Shown here: one piece after another, positions 8,359-16,813 of the stretch | How the letters are laid out: every line of letters begins with the position of its first letter | Numbering within the stretch: the stretch's first letter is position 1 | DNA from: Gammaproteobacteria bacterium | Lineage (GTDB): Bacteria; Pseudomonadota; Gammaproteobacteria; Pseudomonadales; Azotimanducaceae | Reading direction: 5' to 3' | Length of the DNA stretch: 56,284 bases | Assembly: GCA_028818795.1 (NCBI GenBank) | Contig: JAPPND010000183.1 | Location: 13,133 to 69,416, forward strand | The notes under the pieces: model-generated | Seen by the model: the letters and a program-made list of their open reading frames with translations, nothing else | Databases searched by the model: none | What the model was told of the DNA's origin: nothing | Position numbers and translations under genes: made by a program

Positions 8359-8371
8359 CTACGGGGCTCTG

Positions 8372-9970
8372 ATGGCTCGATACGACTACATCGTGGTCGG
8401 TGCCGGGTCGGCGGGGTGCGTGGTGGCCAACCGTCTGAGCGCGGACCCGGCGAACTCCGTGCTGCTGCTCGAAGCCGGCGGTCGTGACTGGAGCCCGCTG
8501 ATCCACGTGCCGGTGGGGTTCTGGAAGATGATCAACCGGCCGAGCGTCAACTGGTGCTTCGAGACCGTGCCGGAACCCGGCACCGGCGGCCGCAAGATCC
8601 CGATTCCGCGCGGCAAGGTGCTCGGCGGGTCCAGTTCCATCAACGGCATGCTCTATGTGCGCGGCCAGGCCTTCGACTACGACACCTGGGGGCAACTCGG
8701 CAACCGCGGCTGGTCCTACGACGAGGTACTGCCGTTTTTCAAGCGCTCGGAGAACTTCGAACGGGGCGGCGACGAGGTGCGCGGCGTCGGCGGCGAGTTG
8801 AACGTGGCAGACATGATCGAGCGCCACCCCATATTGGATGCCTGGGTCGCAGCCGGGGAGGAGGCGGGGTACCAGCGCAATCCCGACTACAACGGCTTGA
8901 GCCAGGAAGGCTTCGGCATCTACCAAGTGACCCAGCGCAACGGTCGTCGGTTCAGCACCGCCCGGGCGTTTCTCGACCCCATCCGTTCGCGCACCAACCT
9001 GACCATCGCCACCCGTGCCATGGCGCAACGGATCCTGACCGAAAACGGTCGCGCCACGGGGATTCGCTATGCCGTCGGCGATCGCACGGTGGATGCCCTC
9101 GCGAACAAGGAGATCGTCTTGACGGCGGGTGCCGTGCAGTCGCCCCAACTCCTAGAGCTTTCGGGTATAGGTCAAGCCGAGTTGCTCAAGCAGCACGGCA
9201 TCGAGGTGGTTCACGATCTGCCGGGCGTCGGCGAAAACTACCGCGACCACTACGCCGGTTCCGTGGCGTGGCGGGTGAAAGGCTCGACGACGCTCAATGA
9301 AGATACCCGGGGCGCCCGGTTCGTCGTCGAGGCGTTGAAATACGGCCTCGCGCGGCGGGGCGCGTTTACCTACACGGCCGGCATCGCCCACGGCTTCGTA
9401 CGCACGCGCCCGGAACTCGAAACGCCCGACGTGCAGTTCCATTTCGCCCACGCAAGCTACGCCCGGGGCAAGCGGCACGGCGCGCTCGAGACGGAACCGG
9501 GTATGACCTGCTCGGTCTGCCAGCTCAGACCCGAGAGCACGGGCTCCATCCACATCCAAAGCGCCGATCCAACGGCCCCGCCGGCGATCCGGCCGAACTT
9601 CCTGTCGGAGGAGGTTGATCGAGCAGCCCTGGTCGAAGGCATGCGAATCGCACGGCGAGTTGCGGCTGCGCCATCATTGGCGCACTACGCTTCACACGAA
9701 CTCTATCCCGGCGACGGGGTGCAGTCGGAAGACGAGATCCTCCAGTTCTGCCGCCGCACCGGCGGCACCGTCTACCACCCGGTGGGCACTTGCAAGATGG
9801 GCCGCGATGCGAACGCCGTGGTCGACGACCGGCTGCGCGTCCACGGCGTGCGGGGGCTGCGCGTTGCCGATGCGTCGATCATGCCGACGCTGGTGTCGGG
9901 CAATACCAATGCGCCGACTATCATGATCGGCGAGAAGGCCGCCGACATGATTCTGGAGGACGCCGGGTAA
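8372..9970 (+). CDS. GMC-family FAD oxidoreductase (choline/alcohol dehydrogenase-like)
   Basis: A 532-residue flavoprotein. FAD binding is shown by [14 protein letters not shown] at the N-terminus and by [13 protein letters not shown] near residue 85. The catalytic His region H-P-V-G-T-C-K-M-G and the terminal [12 protein letters not shown] signature are both present. GMC enzymes oxidise alcohols, and bacterial members like this feed electrons to a quinone or unknown acceptor. The true start is ATG 8372. The frame is open further upstream, but that part is made of intergenic palindromes. The NCS2 permease follows 21 bases later on the same strand, which suggests shared transcription and perhaps uptake of a substrate. 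Confidence 0.9.
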   Translation: MARYDYIVVGAGSAGCVVANRLSADPANSVLLLEAGGRDWSPLIHVPVGFWKMINRPSVNWCFETVPEPGTGGRKIPIPRGKVLGGSSSINGMLYVRGQAFDYDTWGQLGNRGWSYDEVLPFFKRSENFERGGDEVRGVGGELNVADMIERHPILDAWVAAGEEAGYQRNPDYNGLSQEGFGIYQVTQRNGRRFSTARAFLDPIRSRTNLTIATRAMAQRILTENGRATGIRYAVGDRTVDALANKEIVLTAGAVQSPQLLELSGIGQAELLKQHGIEVVHDLPGVGENYRDHYAGSVAWRVKGSTTLNEDTRGARFVVEALKYGLARRGAFTYTAGIAHGFVRTRPELETPDVQFHFAHASYARGKRHGALETEPGMTCSVCQLRPESTGSIHIQSADPTAPPAIRPNFLSEEVDRAALVEGMRIARRVAAAPSLAHYASHELYPGDGVQSEDEILQFCRRTGGTVYHPVGTCKMGRDANAVVDDRLRVHGVRGLRVADASIMPTLVSGNTNAPTIMIGEKAADMILEDAG

Positions 9971-9991
9971 CCGAATAGCGTAGGCCACATT

Positions 9992-11728
9992 GTGAACACG
10001 CTGAACGAGAACATTCGGAACGAACCCGAGGAACCTTGTTCCCCTCAAGCGACGGCGAGCGTGACCATTCAGGGTGCCATGATCGCCGTGGTCAACACCA
10101 TTGTGATGGTAACCATCGTGGTCCGGGCTTCCGATGAGGGTCAAGCGTACCTAGCGTGGGCGATCTGTGCGGCATTGGTCATTGGAGGCGCCATAACCGC
10201 TCTGCAAGCGTCTCGCATCGGACGTTTCGGTGCCGGGCATCTGCTCTTGTGCGGTGCCGGACCTCATTGGGTTGCCATTTCAGTTGTCGCCATCAACGTT
10301 GGAGGATGGACAACTCTGGCCAGCCTCATCGTAGCCTCTTCCTTGGTTCAGTTTGCGTTTGCGGCATGGCTGCCGGTTTTGAGGCGGATCATCACGCCCG
10401 TCGTTTGTGGCACTTCACTCATGCTGATTGCCATTTCCGTGATTGCCGTTGCAGCCGATAAACTGGCGAAGGTGCCTGAGGGCACTCCCTTGATTGCGAG
10501 TCCGCTTGTTGTAGCAGCAACCTTGGGTGCCGCTGTTTTGATTTCCCTGAAGGGCTCGGGAGTTTTGCGATTGTGGGCTCCGCTAATTGGCATCTTGTCA
10601 GGCTGTATTGTCGCAGCGGTGTTCAATCTCTACGACCTCGAGTTCTTGAAACGGGCATCCTGGTTTCAATTGCCGAATTTTGGCGCATGGCCCGGTCTCG
10701 ATCTCTCATTGGAGACGGAGTTTTGGTCGCTTCTGCCGACTTTCGTTATCGTAACGCTGGTCGTTGCCGTGAAAACCGGTGGCGACGGTGTCGTGATGCA
10801 GCAAGTGTCACTTCGCAGGTCGCGAGCCATCGACTTTCGGGTCGTCCAAGGCACTGTAAACGCAAGCGGTCTAGGAGGGCTCCTGTCCGGCCTCGCTGGA
10901 ACTCCACCCACGGTCGTCTACTCGCCGTCTAGCATTTCTCTCATTAATTTGACGGGCATTGCGTTTCGAGGCATCGGCTATTGGATCGGTACGGTAATGA
11001 TCCTGCTAGCCTTTTTTCCAAAAATAACGGCATTGTTGCTCGCCGCGCCGAGTGCCGTTGTGGGATCGCTATTGCTGATGGTGATGGGAATGTTGCTTGT
11101 CGAAGGCATGCGCATGCTCTTTAGGGAAGGACTCGATCAACGAAACACGCTCATCGTCGCAATCACGCTTGCCGTTGGGCTGGGTGTAGAAAGTCTGAAC
11201 GTATTTGGAGTGAACCCGGAAAGCCTGTGGATTTCGATTCTAGGAAACGGGACAACCGTCGGCATTCTGGTAATGATTGGGCTGACGACGCTCCTAGAAT
11301 TGACTAGCCCGCGTGGCAAGAAACTCGAGGTCGAGCTAAGAACGTCATCTCTTACGCGAATCGACCAATTCCTGCAGGACTTTGCCGGGAACATTGGATG
11401 GAACGAGACGTCGTCGAACCGGCTGCGTGCGGCTGGCGAGGAGTCGTTGTTGTGCCTGCTGTCTTCGGTAACGAAGGAGGATGAGACAGGTGCGCGGCTG
11501 ATTATCTCGATCCGCTCACAGGACAATACCGTTGAAATGGACTGGTTGTCCGTCTTTGAAGAGCAGAACATCGAAGATCGGCTCGCATACATGAGCGAGG
11601 AAGCGGAAGTTCACGACGATCGGGAATTGTCTTTCCGACTATTGCGACATCACGCCTCGTCTGTTCATCACAGAAAGTACCACGGCGTAGACATCGTTAC
11701 AGTGCAAGTCGAACGGACTGGATCGTAG
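9992..11728 (+). CDS. NCS2-type nucleobase permease with C-terminal anti-sigma/HATPase-like domain
   Basis: A 578-residue protein beginning at GTG 9992. Residues from about 25 to 445 hold about a dozen hydrophobic segments with the pattern of NCS2 (xanthine/uracil) permeases, including [12 protein letters not shown], then [21 protein letters not shown] and G-M-L-L-V-E-G-M-R. After about residue 455 there is a soluble domain with [28 protein letters not shown] and a final [12 protein letters not shown]-x-x-R-K-Y-H-G pattern. These resemble the N-box region and end of RsbW-like ATP-binding folds, but the usual Asn is missing, so ATP binding is doubtful. The TAG stop lies inside a type B palindrome. 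Confidence 0.8.
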   Translation: MNTLNENIRNEPEEPCSPQATASVTIQGAMIAVVNTIVMVTIVVRASDEGQAYLAWAICAALVIGGAITALQASRIGRFGAGHLLLCGAGPHWVAISVVAINVGGWTTLASLIVASSLVQFAFAAWLPVLRRIITPVVCGTSLMLIAISVIAVAADKLAKVPEGTPLIASPLVVAATLGAAVLISLKGSGVLRLWAPLIGILSGCIVAAVFNLYDLEFLKRASWFQLPNFGAWPGLDLSLETEFWSLLPTFVIVTLVVAVKTGGDGVVMQQVSLRRSRAIDFRVVQGTVNASGLGGLLSGLAGTPPTVVYSPSSISLINLTGIAFRGIGYWIGTVMILLAFFPKITALLLAAPSAVVGSLLLMVMGMLLVEGMRMLFREGLDQRNTLIVAITLAVGLGVESLNVFGVNPESLWISILGNGTTVGILVMIGLTTLLELTSPRGKKLEVELRTSSLTRIDQFLQDFAGNIGWNETSSNRLRAAGEESLLCLLSSVTKEDETGARLIISIRSQDNTVEMDWLSVFEEQNIEDRLAYMSEEAEVHDDRELSFRLLRHHASSVHHRKYHGVDIVTVQVERTGS

Positions 11729-11768
11729 CGGCGACCCTAACGCGCCCTTCAGGGCGCGCGGTCGCCCG
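11725..11768. repeat. Intergenic palindrome, type B (contains the permease stop codon)
   Basis: GTAGCGGCGACCC at the left and GGTCGCCC at the right enclose the inner hairpin GCGCCC-TTCA-GGGCGC. The first bases GTAG provide the TAG stop codon (11726-11728) of the permease, so the element abuts or has replaced the natural gene end. Confidence 0.7.
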
Positions 11769-11793
11769 GTCATACGCACCCCGTGGTGCTGGC

Positions 11794-11814
11794 GGGACGG
11801 GACAAGCCCGTCCC
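11794..11814. repeat. Intergenic palindrome, type A
   Basis: Third exact copy of the 8-bp stem GGGACGGG/CCCGTCCC with loop ACAAG, followed by CTACGGG as at 8359. It lies 26 bases after a type B copy, the same pairing of types as at 8219-8358. Confidence 0.75.
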
Positions 11815-11844
11815 CTACGGGCGGTTGAGGGACTCAGGCTGAGA

Positions 11845-12132
11845 TCACACGCCTTCGACGACGATCACATTGGCGTTCGCAGATCGCTCGCGGATTTTCT
11901 TGAGATCCGTGTACTCGGCTGAGTTCAGCCACCCGTGCGCTGCGCCGACATCGTCGAACTCCACTACCACGACGCGATCAGCGGACCAGCTACCCTCGAC
12001 CACTTCGACACTGCCACCACGCACTAGGTATCGCCCGCCGTGGGCCGCAACGGTTGCGCCGATACGTTCACGAAAGTCCGAGAAAGTACCTTCATCCAAT
12101 ACTTCGTCATTCACGATCACGTATGCCGCCAT
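11845..12132 (-). CDS. DUF1330 family protein
   Basis: A 95-residue protein starting at ATG 12132 with GAGAGG as ribosome binding site. M-A-A-Y-V-I-V-N-D-E-V, then G-G-R-Y-L-V-R-G-G and R-V-V-V-V-E-F-D-D, then A-x-x-W-L-N-S-A-E-Y are the conserved features of DUF1330, a ferredoxin-like dimeric alpha+beta-barrel fold. The biochemical role of the family is unknown. It lies 124 bases downstream of the beta-RFAP-synthase-like gene on the same strand and could be the last gene of that transcript. Confidence 0.8.
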   Translation of the reverse strand: MAAYVIVNDEVLDEGTFSDFRERIGATVAAHGGRYLVRGGSVEVVEGSWSADRVVVVEFDDVGAAHGWLNSAEYTDLKKIRERSANANVIVVEGV

Positions 12133-12256
12133 GGTGTTCCTCTCGAGTTGTTGGGCTTGATATGTGCAGTTCAGCCAGGACGATGAGAATCTGCTACGTC
12201 CTGACGCACGGATTGTACCGTAGAGCACCTCGGACAATCTACTCCTGGTTCTCCGT

Positions 12257-13273
12257 TCAGGCTACCGACGCCAGGGTCATGCCGGCGTTGTTCGCACGGG
12301 TGCATACGACTTGCCCCGGAGCGGCCTCATTGTCGCTCAGCTCGCGCCGTAGACTTAGGGTCACCTCGTCATCCGAGAACTTCGTCGCGTCAAAGAAGCC
12401 GAAGATCGTCGCCCCCGTGGACGAGAGTCCGCTTCCTTGAATCTCGGCCGTGGCGTCGAACACAGACCTCACGAATTGAAGCGGCGCAATGTCCGACCTG
12501 ATCCAGTGTCGTCGTTTCCAGCCCACGTCTTGAATGGCGTTGACGCAAGCACCGAAAGTCTCAAGATCGAGTTCCCGCAAAGCCGGCAACAGGCGCATCA
12601 GAATGATGTGCGAGGTGGCCTGGACTTCATCAAGTGGGATCGGTGTGTTGGCAATCATGAAGTCCAGCTCGTCTTGACCCGACAGGCCCTGATGACGGCT
12701 TGGAATGAACAGCACTATCCCCCAGGTCCTGGGGAAGTCAGCGCGCATGAGCAAGGGTGGTTGACCCGCCTTGGTCGCGAAGCGAGACGGTGCGAACGAC
12801 TTTTTCTGGCCACTGACAGAGTGGCCTCCGTCGAGCAGAAGCCCCCCATTACGGAACGCATTGATTCCGATTCCAGATGTGCCACCTCGCCTGGACATGG
12901 CTCCCAGCTTTGACAGCGGGTATCCCAAGGCGAATCGCTGGTTCAATGCACACAAGACAGCGAGCCGGGTTTGCGTTCCCGATCCCAATCCTTGGTGCGG
13001 GGGGATCATTTGGTGGATTGCGACTTCGATGCACGGTTCCACCTGCAGTATCTTGCTGCTTTGCGCTATTTCCTCCTGCACTAGTTCTTGCTCGGCTGGA
13101 ACGCCTCCTCGAACGACCGTTTGATCATGGGGGCCGAACTCGAAGGAAACACCAGGGTATTGGATGGAGAGACCGAGACTGCCATCAACGCGGCCGAGCT
13201 CGCCGTTCATGTCGATTAGCGTGAAATGCAGTCGTGAGGGCGTGCTAATTCGATGTGTCAAGGTCGAGCACAT
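12257..13273 (-). CDS. Beta-ribofuranosylaminobenzene 5'-phosphate synthase-like protein (GHMP superfamily)
   Basis: A 338-residue protein with the conserved blocks of beta-RFAP synthase: P-S-R-L-H-F-T-L-I-D-M-N-G, then G-R-V-D-G-S-L-G-L near the N-terminus, the GHMP loop P-P-H-Q-G-L-G-S-G-T-Q, and R-R-G-G-T-S-G-I-G-I-N-A-F with G-G-L-L-L-D-G-G-H. The classical enzyme joins PRPP to 4-aminobenzoate (or hydroxybenzoate) with loss of CO2, the first step of methanopterin synthesis. Relatives in C-nucleoside antibiotic pathways make C-glycosides. No other methanopterin gene is visible here. The start overlaps the end of the TrpB2-like gene by 29 bases, so the two are tightly coupled. Confidence 0.8.
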   Translation of the reverse strand: MCSTLTHRISTPSRLHFTLIDMNGELGRVDGSLGLSIQYPGVSFEFGPHDQTVVRGGVPAEQELVQEEIAQSSKILQVEPCIEVAIHQMIPPHQGLGSGTQTRLAVLCALNQRFALGYPLSKLGAMSRRGGTSGIGINAFRNGGLLLDGGHSVSGQKKSFAPSRFATKAGQPPLLMRADFPRTWGIVLFIPSRHQGLSGQDELDFMIANTPIPLDEVQATSHIILMRLLPALRELDLETFGACVNAIQDVGWKRRHWIRSDIAPLQFVRSVFDATAEIQGSGLSSTGATIFGFFDATKFSDDEVTLSLRRELSDNEAAPGQVVCTRANNAGMTLASVA

Positions 13274-14597
13274 CGGAGTAGCCCTTCAAATCCAGGTATC
13301 CATGACCCGACAAGCAAAATACGATAACGGGCGTCTTCTCGGTGTTCGAAGCTTCTCTTGCTGCATCGATGGCCCCTAAGACAGCATGAGCGCTCTCGGG
13401 GGCAGCGAGAACACCCTCCGTCTTCAAGAACACGCGTCCCGCGTCAAACACCTCCTGCTGGCTATAGGTCCTGGTGTTAACCACATTGTTCTTGACGAGT
13501 GCCGAGAGGACAGGCGTCTTGCCGTGATAGCGCAATCCACCCGAGTGCACGGGTGGCGGTACGAATCGATGGCCGAGCGTGTACATGAGTATTCGAGGTG
13601 TTAGTTCGGAAAAGTCGGCCCAATCGTATCGGTACTCGCCCTGACTCAACGTGGGGATCGAATCGGGCTCTATGGCGCGGAACTCGATGGGCTTTCCTCC
13701 GATCCTGTCGCGAACGAACGGTGCGACAAAGCCTGTGAAATTGCTTCCTCCGCCGACGCAGCCGATCATCAGGCTGGGCGTTCGATCGATCTGCTCGAGT
13801 TGCTGTCTCGTCTCTAGACCGATGACTGACTGATGGAGCACGGCATAGTAGGACATGCACCCCAATGCCAGTCGTCTGCCGGGATCCTCCTTGACGAACT
13901 CAATGGCCTCGCTCATGCCGATGCCTAGACTGCCGGAGTTGTCCGGGTCGTCTTTCAGGACACTACGCCCCGTGTCCGTCAGTTCACTAGGCGAGGGATA
14001 CACCTCCGCGCCTGCCATGCGCATTAGGTAGCGGCGGTACGGCTTTTCTTCGAAGCTCTTTCGGATCATGAACACACAGCAGTTCAGTCCGACGGTTTCG
14101 CACGCCATGGCCAGAGCCGCTCCCCATTGACCGGCTCCCGTATCGGTTGCCATGGTATGGATGCGGGAGTGTTCTTCCTGCGCAGCATAGTACGCCTGAA
14201 CCAATGCCGTGTTGAACTTGTGGCTTCCGGCAGGATTCAGATCTTCACGTTTGTAGTAGATCTCGGCAGGGGTCCCTAGGTATTTCTCGAGTGCACGAGC
14301 TCTCACCAACGGAGACGGTCGGTAACGACGGTAGACATCTGATATGAACGGCGGAATCTCGATCCACGGGTCGGTTCCGTATTTGCCCTCGTGCAGCTCG
14401 ATTCGAAGACACTCGAGGGGCCACAGCCAGTCGAAATCGTCGACCTCGACGCCTCGATCTTCGATTGGGTGCAATGGCTTCGGAACATCAAAGGGCAGTT
14501 CGGCAATGATGTTGTACCAGCTCCGCGGAAGCTGCGACTCCGAGAGGAAGATCTTGTTGTCGTTCGTTGTCACGCCTTGAGGTCTCCGCTCTGGCAT
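13245..14597 (-). CDS. TrpB2-like PLP-dependent tryptophan synthase beta-chain homologue
   Basis: A protein of about 450 residues of the TrpB2 type, with the extra N-terminal region and L-P-R-S-W-Y-N opening of that group. The PLP lysine is in N-P-A-G-S-H-K-F-N-T-A, the phosphate loop is C-V-G-G-G-S-N-F-T-G, and the family marks S-G-G-L-R-Y-H-G and L-S-G-H-G-Y-L-D are present. TrpB2 joins L-serine with indole, but outlying members may use other nucleophiles. ATG 14597 is given as start, and GTG 14573 is an alternative with GGAG upstream. No trpA or other trp gene is visible. Its overlap with the beta-RFAP-like gene suggests a two-step pathway rather than ordinary tryptophan synthesis (inference). 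Confidence 0.82.
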   Translation of the reverse strand: MPERRPQGVTTNDNKIFLSESQLPRSWYNIIAELPFDVPKPLHPIEDRGVEVDDFDWLWPLECLRIELHEGKYGTDPWIEIPPFISDVYRRYRPSPLVRARALEKYLGTPAEIYYKREDLNPAGSHKFNTALVQAYYAAQEEHSRIHTMATDTGAGQWGAALAMACETVGLNCCVFMIRKSFEEKPYRRYLMRMAGAEVYPSPSELTDTGRSVLKDDPDNSGSLGIGMSEAIEFVKEDPGRRLALGCMSYYAVLHQSVIGLETRQQLEQIDRTPSLMIGCVGGGSNFTGFVAPFVRDRIGGKPIEFRAIEPDSIPTLSQGEYRYDWADFSELTPRILMYTLGHRFVPPPVHSGGLRYHGKTPVLSALVKNNVVNTRTYSQQEVFDAGRVFLKTEGVLAAPESAHAVLGAIDAAREASNTEKTPVIVFCLSGHGYLDLKGYSDVLDLDTSN

Positions 14598-14712
14598 CAG
14601 ACGCGTTTGGCACTGCGGTTGAAGAGCGACGCCACGAACGGTTGAGCCGATCGAGGACGGGCTCGGGTAAGCCTCCGGCGAGCGTAGCACAGTCTGAGAA
14701 CGGACCGGCTTG

Positions 14713-15885
14713 TCACGGGCTGCCGCGAATCTCCCTGGCCAATTCGCTGAGCCCGATCCCTTCGATCGTCGCGGAAACCGGATAGCGGTCGTCCCCTGCA
14801 TGTACGACGAATCGACGTGCGGGCCGGATGTCCTCGCATGCTACGTGGAACCCGCGTCCGGGCTTGGCGGAGAGCGAGCGCTTGATCTCGATGGCCCAGA
14901 GCTCACGGTTCGGGTATTCGATAACGAGGTCGATCTCGGCACCGGCCTGTGTTCTGTAGAAGGAGGCAAACGCGGGCCATGGCAAGGCCGAGACGAGTGT
15001 CTCGATCGCAAATCCCTCCCAGCTTCTACCGACGACCGGATGTCCAGCCAGGGCGGTCAGCGACGGAATGCCTAGGAGCGCGTGGACGATTCCGCTATCT
15101 CGGATGTAGACCTTGGGAGACTTGACGAGACGTTTGCCGACGTTGGCATGCATGGGCGGCAAACGGCGAACGAGGAGGAGGTCGACTAGCAGATCCACGT
15201 AGCGCGTGACCGACTGCGGGCTCACCTCCAGCGCGTGAGCGAGCGCCGAAGCGTTGAGAAGCGTGCCCTGCCGGTGCGCCAACATCGTCCACAATCGCTC
15301 GAGCGTTGCCGCTGGAACGCGCGGTCCGAAGGCCGGAACGTCCCGTTCCAGGTAGGTCCTGATGAAATCCTTGCGCCACGACAGGCTCGCCTCGTCGTCC
15401 GAGGCCAGGTAGCACATCGGAAAGCCGCCGCGCAGCCAAAGCCGCTCTCGGGTTGCGAGAGTCGCATCGACCTCGCCGACGGAGAATGGCCCGAGGTCGA
15501 GGTAGGTGATTCGTCCGGCCAGCGACTCGCCTGATTGACGGAGCAAGTCGATGGACGCGGATCCGAGGATCAGGAACCGCCCGACGCCTTTGCCCTGCTC
15601 GCGCCCTCGATCGATGACGCCCCTTAGGGTTTGGAACAACTCCGGTGCGCGATGAATCTCGTCGAGTATCACCAGACGGTCGGCAACGCCGTCGAGGAAG
15701 AGCACGGGCTCGTCTAGGCGGCTGCGGTCGTCGCGGTCTTCGAGATCGAGGTAGATTGCTCCTCTCTCGTTGCCGATCTGGCGGGCCAGCGTGGTCTTTC
15801 CGGACTGCCGGGGGCCAACGATGGCGACTGCCGCTTGACGTTTCAGGGCGTCTAGGACAGTGCCGCGTAGCATTCTTGGGATCAT
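14713..15885 (-). CDS. AAA-type ATPase with DUF4143 C-terminal domain
   Basis: A 390-residue protein. The Walker A motif G-P-R-Q-S-G-K-T-T-L lies near residue 24 and Walker B L-V-I-L-D-E-I-H-R near residue 75, followed by L-I-L-G-S-A-S as sensor 1. A winged-helix-like middle section (S-P-Q-S-V-T-R-Y-V-D-L-L) and the DUF4143 domain follow, with E-G-F-A-I-E and A-E-I-D-L-V-I-E. The last is the PD-(D/E)XK-like E-I-D-x-V motif followed by I-E-I-K-R-S, so a nuclease-type core may be present. Cellular roles of these ATPases are poorly known. Start ATG 15885 has ACAAGG before it and a palindrome at 15896-15914. Confidence 0.85.
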   Translation of the reverse strand: MIPRMLRGTVLDALKRQAAVAIVGPRQSGKTTLARQIGNERGAIYLDLEDRDDRSRLDEPVLFLDGVADRLVILDEIHRAPELFQTLRGVIDRGREQGKGVGRFLILGSASIDLLRQSGESLAGRITYLDLGPFSVGEVDATLATRERLWLRGGFPMCYLASDDEASLSWRKDFIRTYLERDVPAFGPRVPAATLERLWTMLAHRQGTLLNASALAHALEVSPQSVTRYVDLLVDLLLVRRLPPMHANVGKRLVKSPKVYIRDSGIVHALLGIPSLTALAGHPVVGRSWEGFAIETLVSALPWPAFASFYRTQAGAEIDLVIEYPNRELWAIEIKRSLSAKPGRGFHVACEDIRPARRFVVHAGDDRYPVSATIEGIGLSELAREIRGSP

Positions 15886-15895
15886 GCCTTGTATT

Positions 15896-15914
15896 TTGTC
15901 TATGACATGGACAA
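15896..15914. promoter_or_regulatory. 19-bp near-perfect palindrome in front of the ATPase gene
   Basis: TTGTCTATG-A-CATGGACAA has 9-base arms with a single mismatch around a central A. It lies 11 bases upstream of ATG 15885, next to its ribosome binding site, and 131 bases before the divergent sigma factor gene. A second odd palindrome, TTTTCA-A-TGAAAA, follows at 15915-15927. These are likely regulatory sites (inference). Confidence 0.5.
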
Positions 15915-16045
15915 TTTTCAATGAAAACGTATCGGCCTTACCGTGGCTTACACCATCGGGAAGAACTCCCCGGTACCGGTCGACATGTACGTAAAGCCGG
16001 ACAATAGCGCCACAGGACCTGTCGTCCCAAGGGTGCCGTTTGAAC

Positions 16046-16783
16046 ATGTGCAGCGAAGCGACGGATCAGGAACTGCTAACCGCGTTCTACTTCCGTGACA
16101 ACGATGACGCGCTGGCCGACTTCGTGGCGCGCCACCGCCGGTGGGCGCTCGCCCAGGCGACGCGGTTATTCGCGGAGGAAGCCGAGGACATCGTGCAGCT
16201 TTCCATTTTGCGGCTGATGGATGCGCAACCCGTTGGCGAGGTGAGGAACCCGCTCGGGTGGTGGCGCACCATCATCGCCATGACGGCCATGGACCAGCTC
16301 CGCGCATCCCGGCGGCGACGGGAACAGGAGCGGGAAGCAGGCGAGGTGCATCGGCTGGAGAGCCTGTTCTTCGTGAGCGACTTCGTGAGCCGGTTCGAGC
16401 ACGCGGAGCTGATCCATCACATCCACCGGGAGATAGACCGATTGGACGAACGTTTTCGCGGCCCGCTGCTGAAGCGTTATTTCGAGGACTTGAGCTACTC
16501 GGAGATAGCCCGGGTCCTGTCGCTGAGCCCCGGCACCGTGGCATCGCGCCTGTCGCGCGGCATTGGCCAGGTGCGCGACGCGCTCGAGGCCCAAGGCCTG
16601 TTGCCAGTTTACGAGGCAGACGAAGAGGAGACTGTCATGGAACCACTACCCCCAGCCATCATTGATCGCAACCGGGCGTTCGCCGAGAAGTGGAAGGACA
16701 TCTGGATGGTCACGTTGCCCAAGGGCGCCCGTGGCATCGGTCGCATCACCGCGGGCTCGGAGCCGGGCGTGTTCTCCATGTAG
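16046..16783 (+). CDS. ECF-like sigma-70 family RNA polymerase sigma factor
   Basis: A 245-residue protein. Residues about 20-95 form sigma region 2 (A-R-H-R-R-W-A-L-A-Q-A-T-R-L-F, then A-E-D-I-V-Q, then R-N-P-L-G-W-W-R-T-I). Residues about 130-190 form region 4 with the helix-turn-helix L-S-Y-S-E-I-A-R-V-L-S-L-S-P-G-T-V-A-S-R-L. ATG 16046 is preferred over a TTG two codons earlier, with AAGGG upstream. A tail of about 50 residues (from M-E-P-L-P-P-A-I) lies beyond region 4 and is unusual for the family. No anti-sigma gene is next to it, so control is not evident. It is divergent from the ATPase gene. Confidence 0.85.
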   Translation: MCSEATDQELLTAFYFRDNDDALADFVARHRRWALAQATRLFAEEAEDIVQLSILRLMDAQPVGEVRNPLGWWRTIIAMTAMDQLRASRRRREQEREAGEVHRLESLFFVSDFVSRFEHAELIHHIHREIDRLDERFRGPLLKRYFEDLSYSEIARVLSLSPGTVASRLSRGIGQVRDALEAQGLLPVYEADEEETVMEPLPPAIIDRNRAFAEKWKDIWMVTLPKGARGIGRITAGSEPGVFSM

Positions 16784-16813
16784 GTGTCGACGATCTTGCC
16801 CATGACGGGCGAC

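Noticed and set aside
9992-11728. SulP-type anion transporter with STAS domain
   Set aside because: The membrane part fits NCS2 phrases better, and the tail does not show the STAS strand-helix pattern with its conserved D-S motif.
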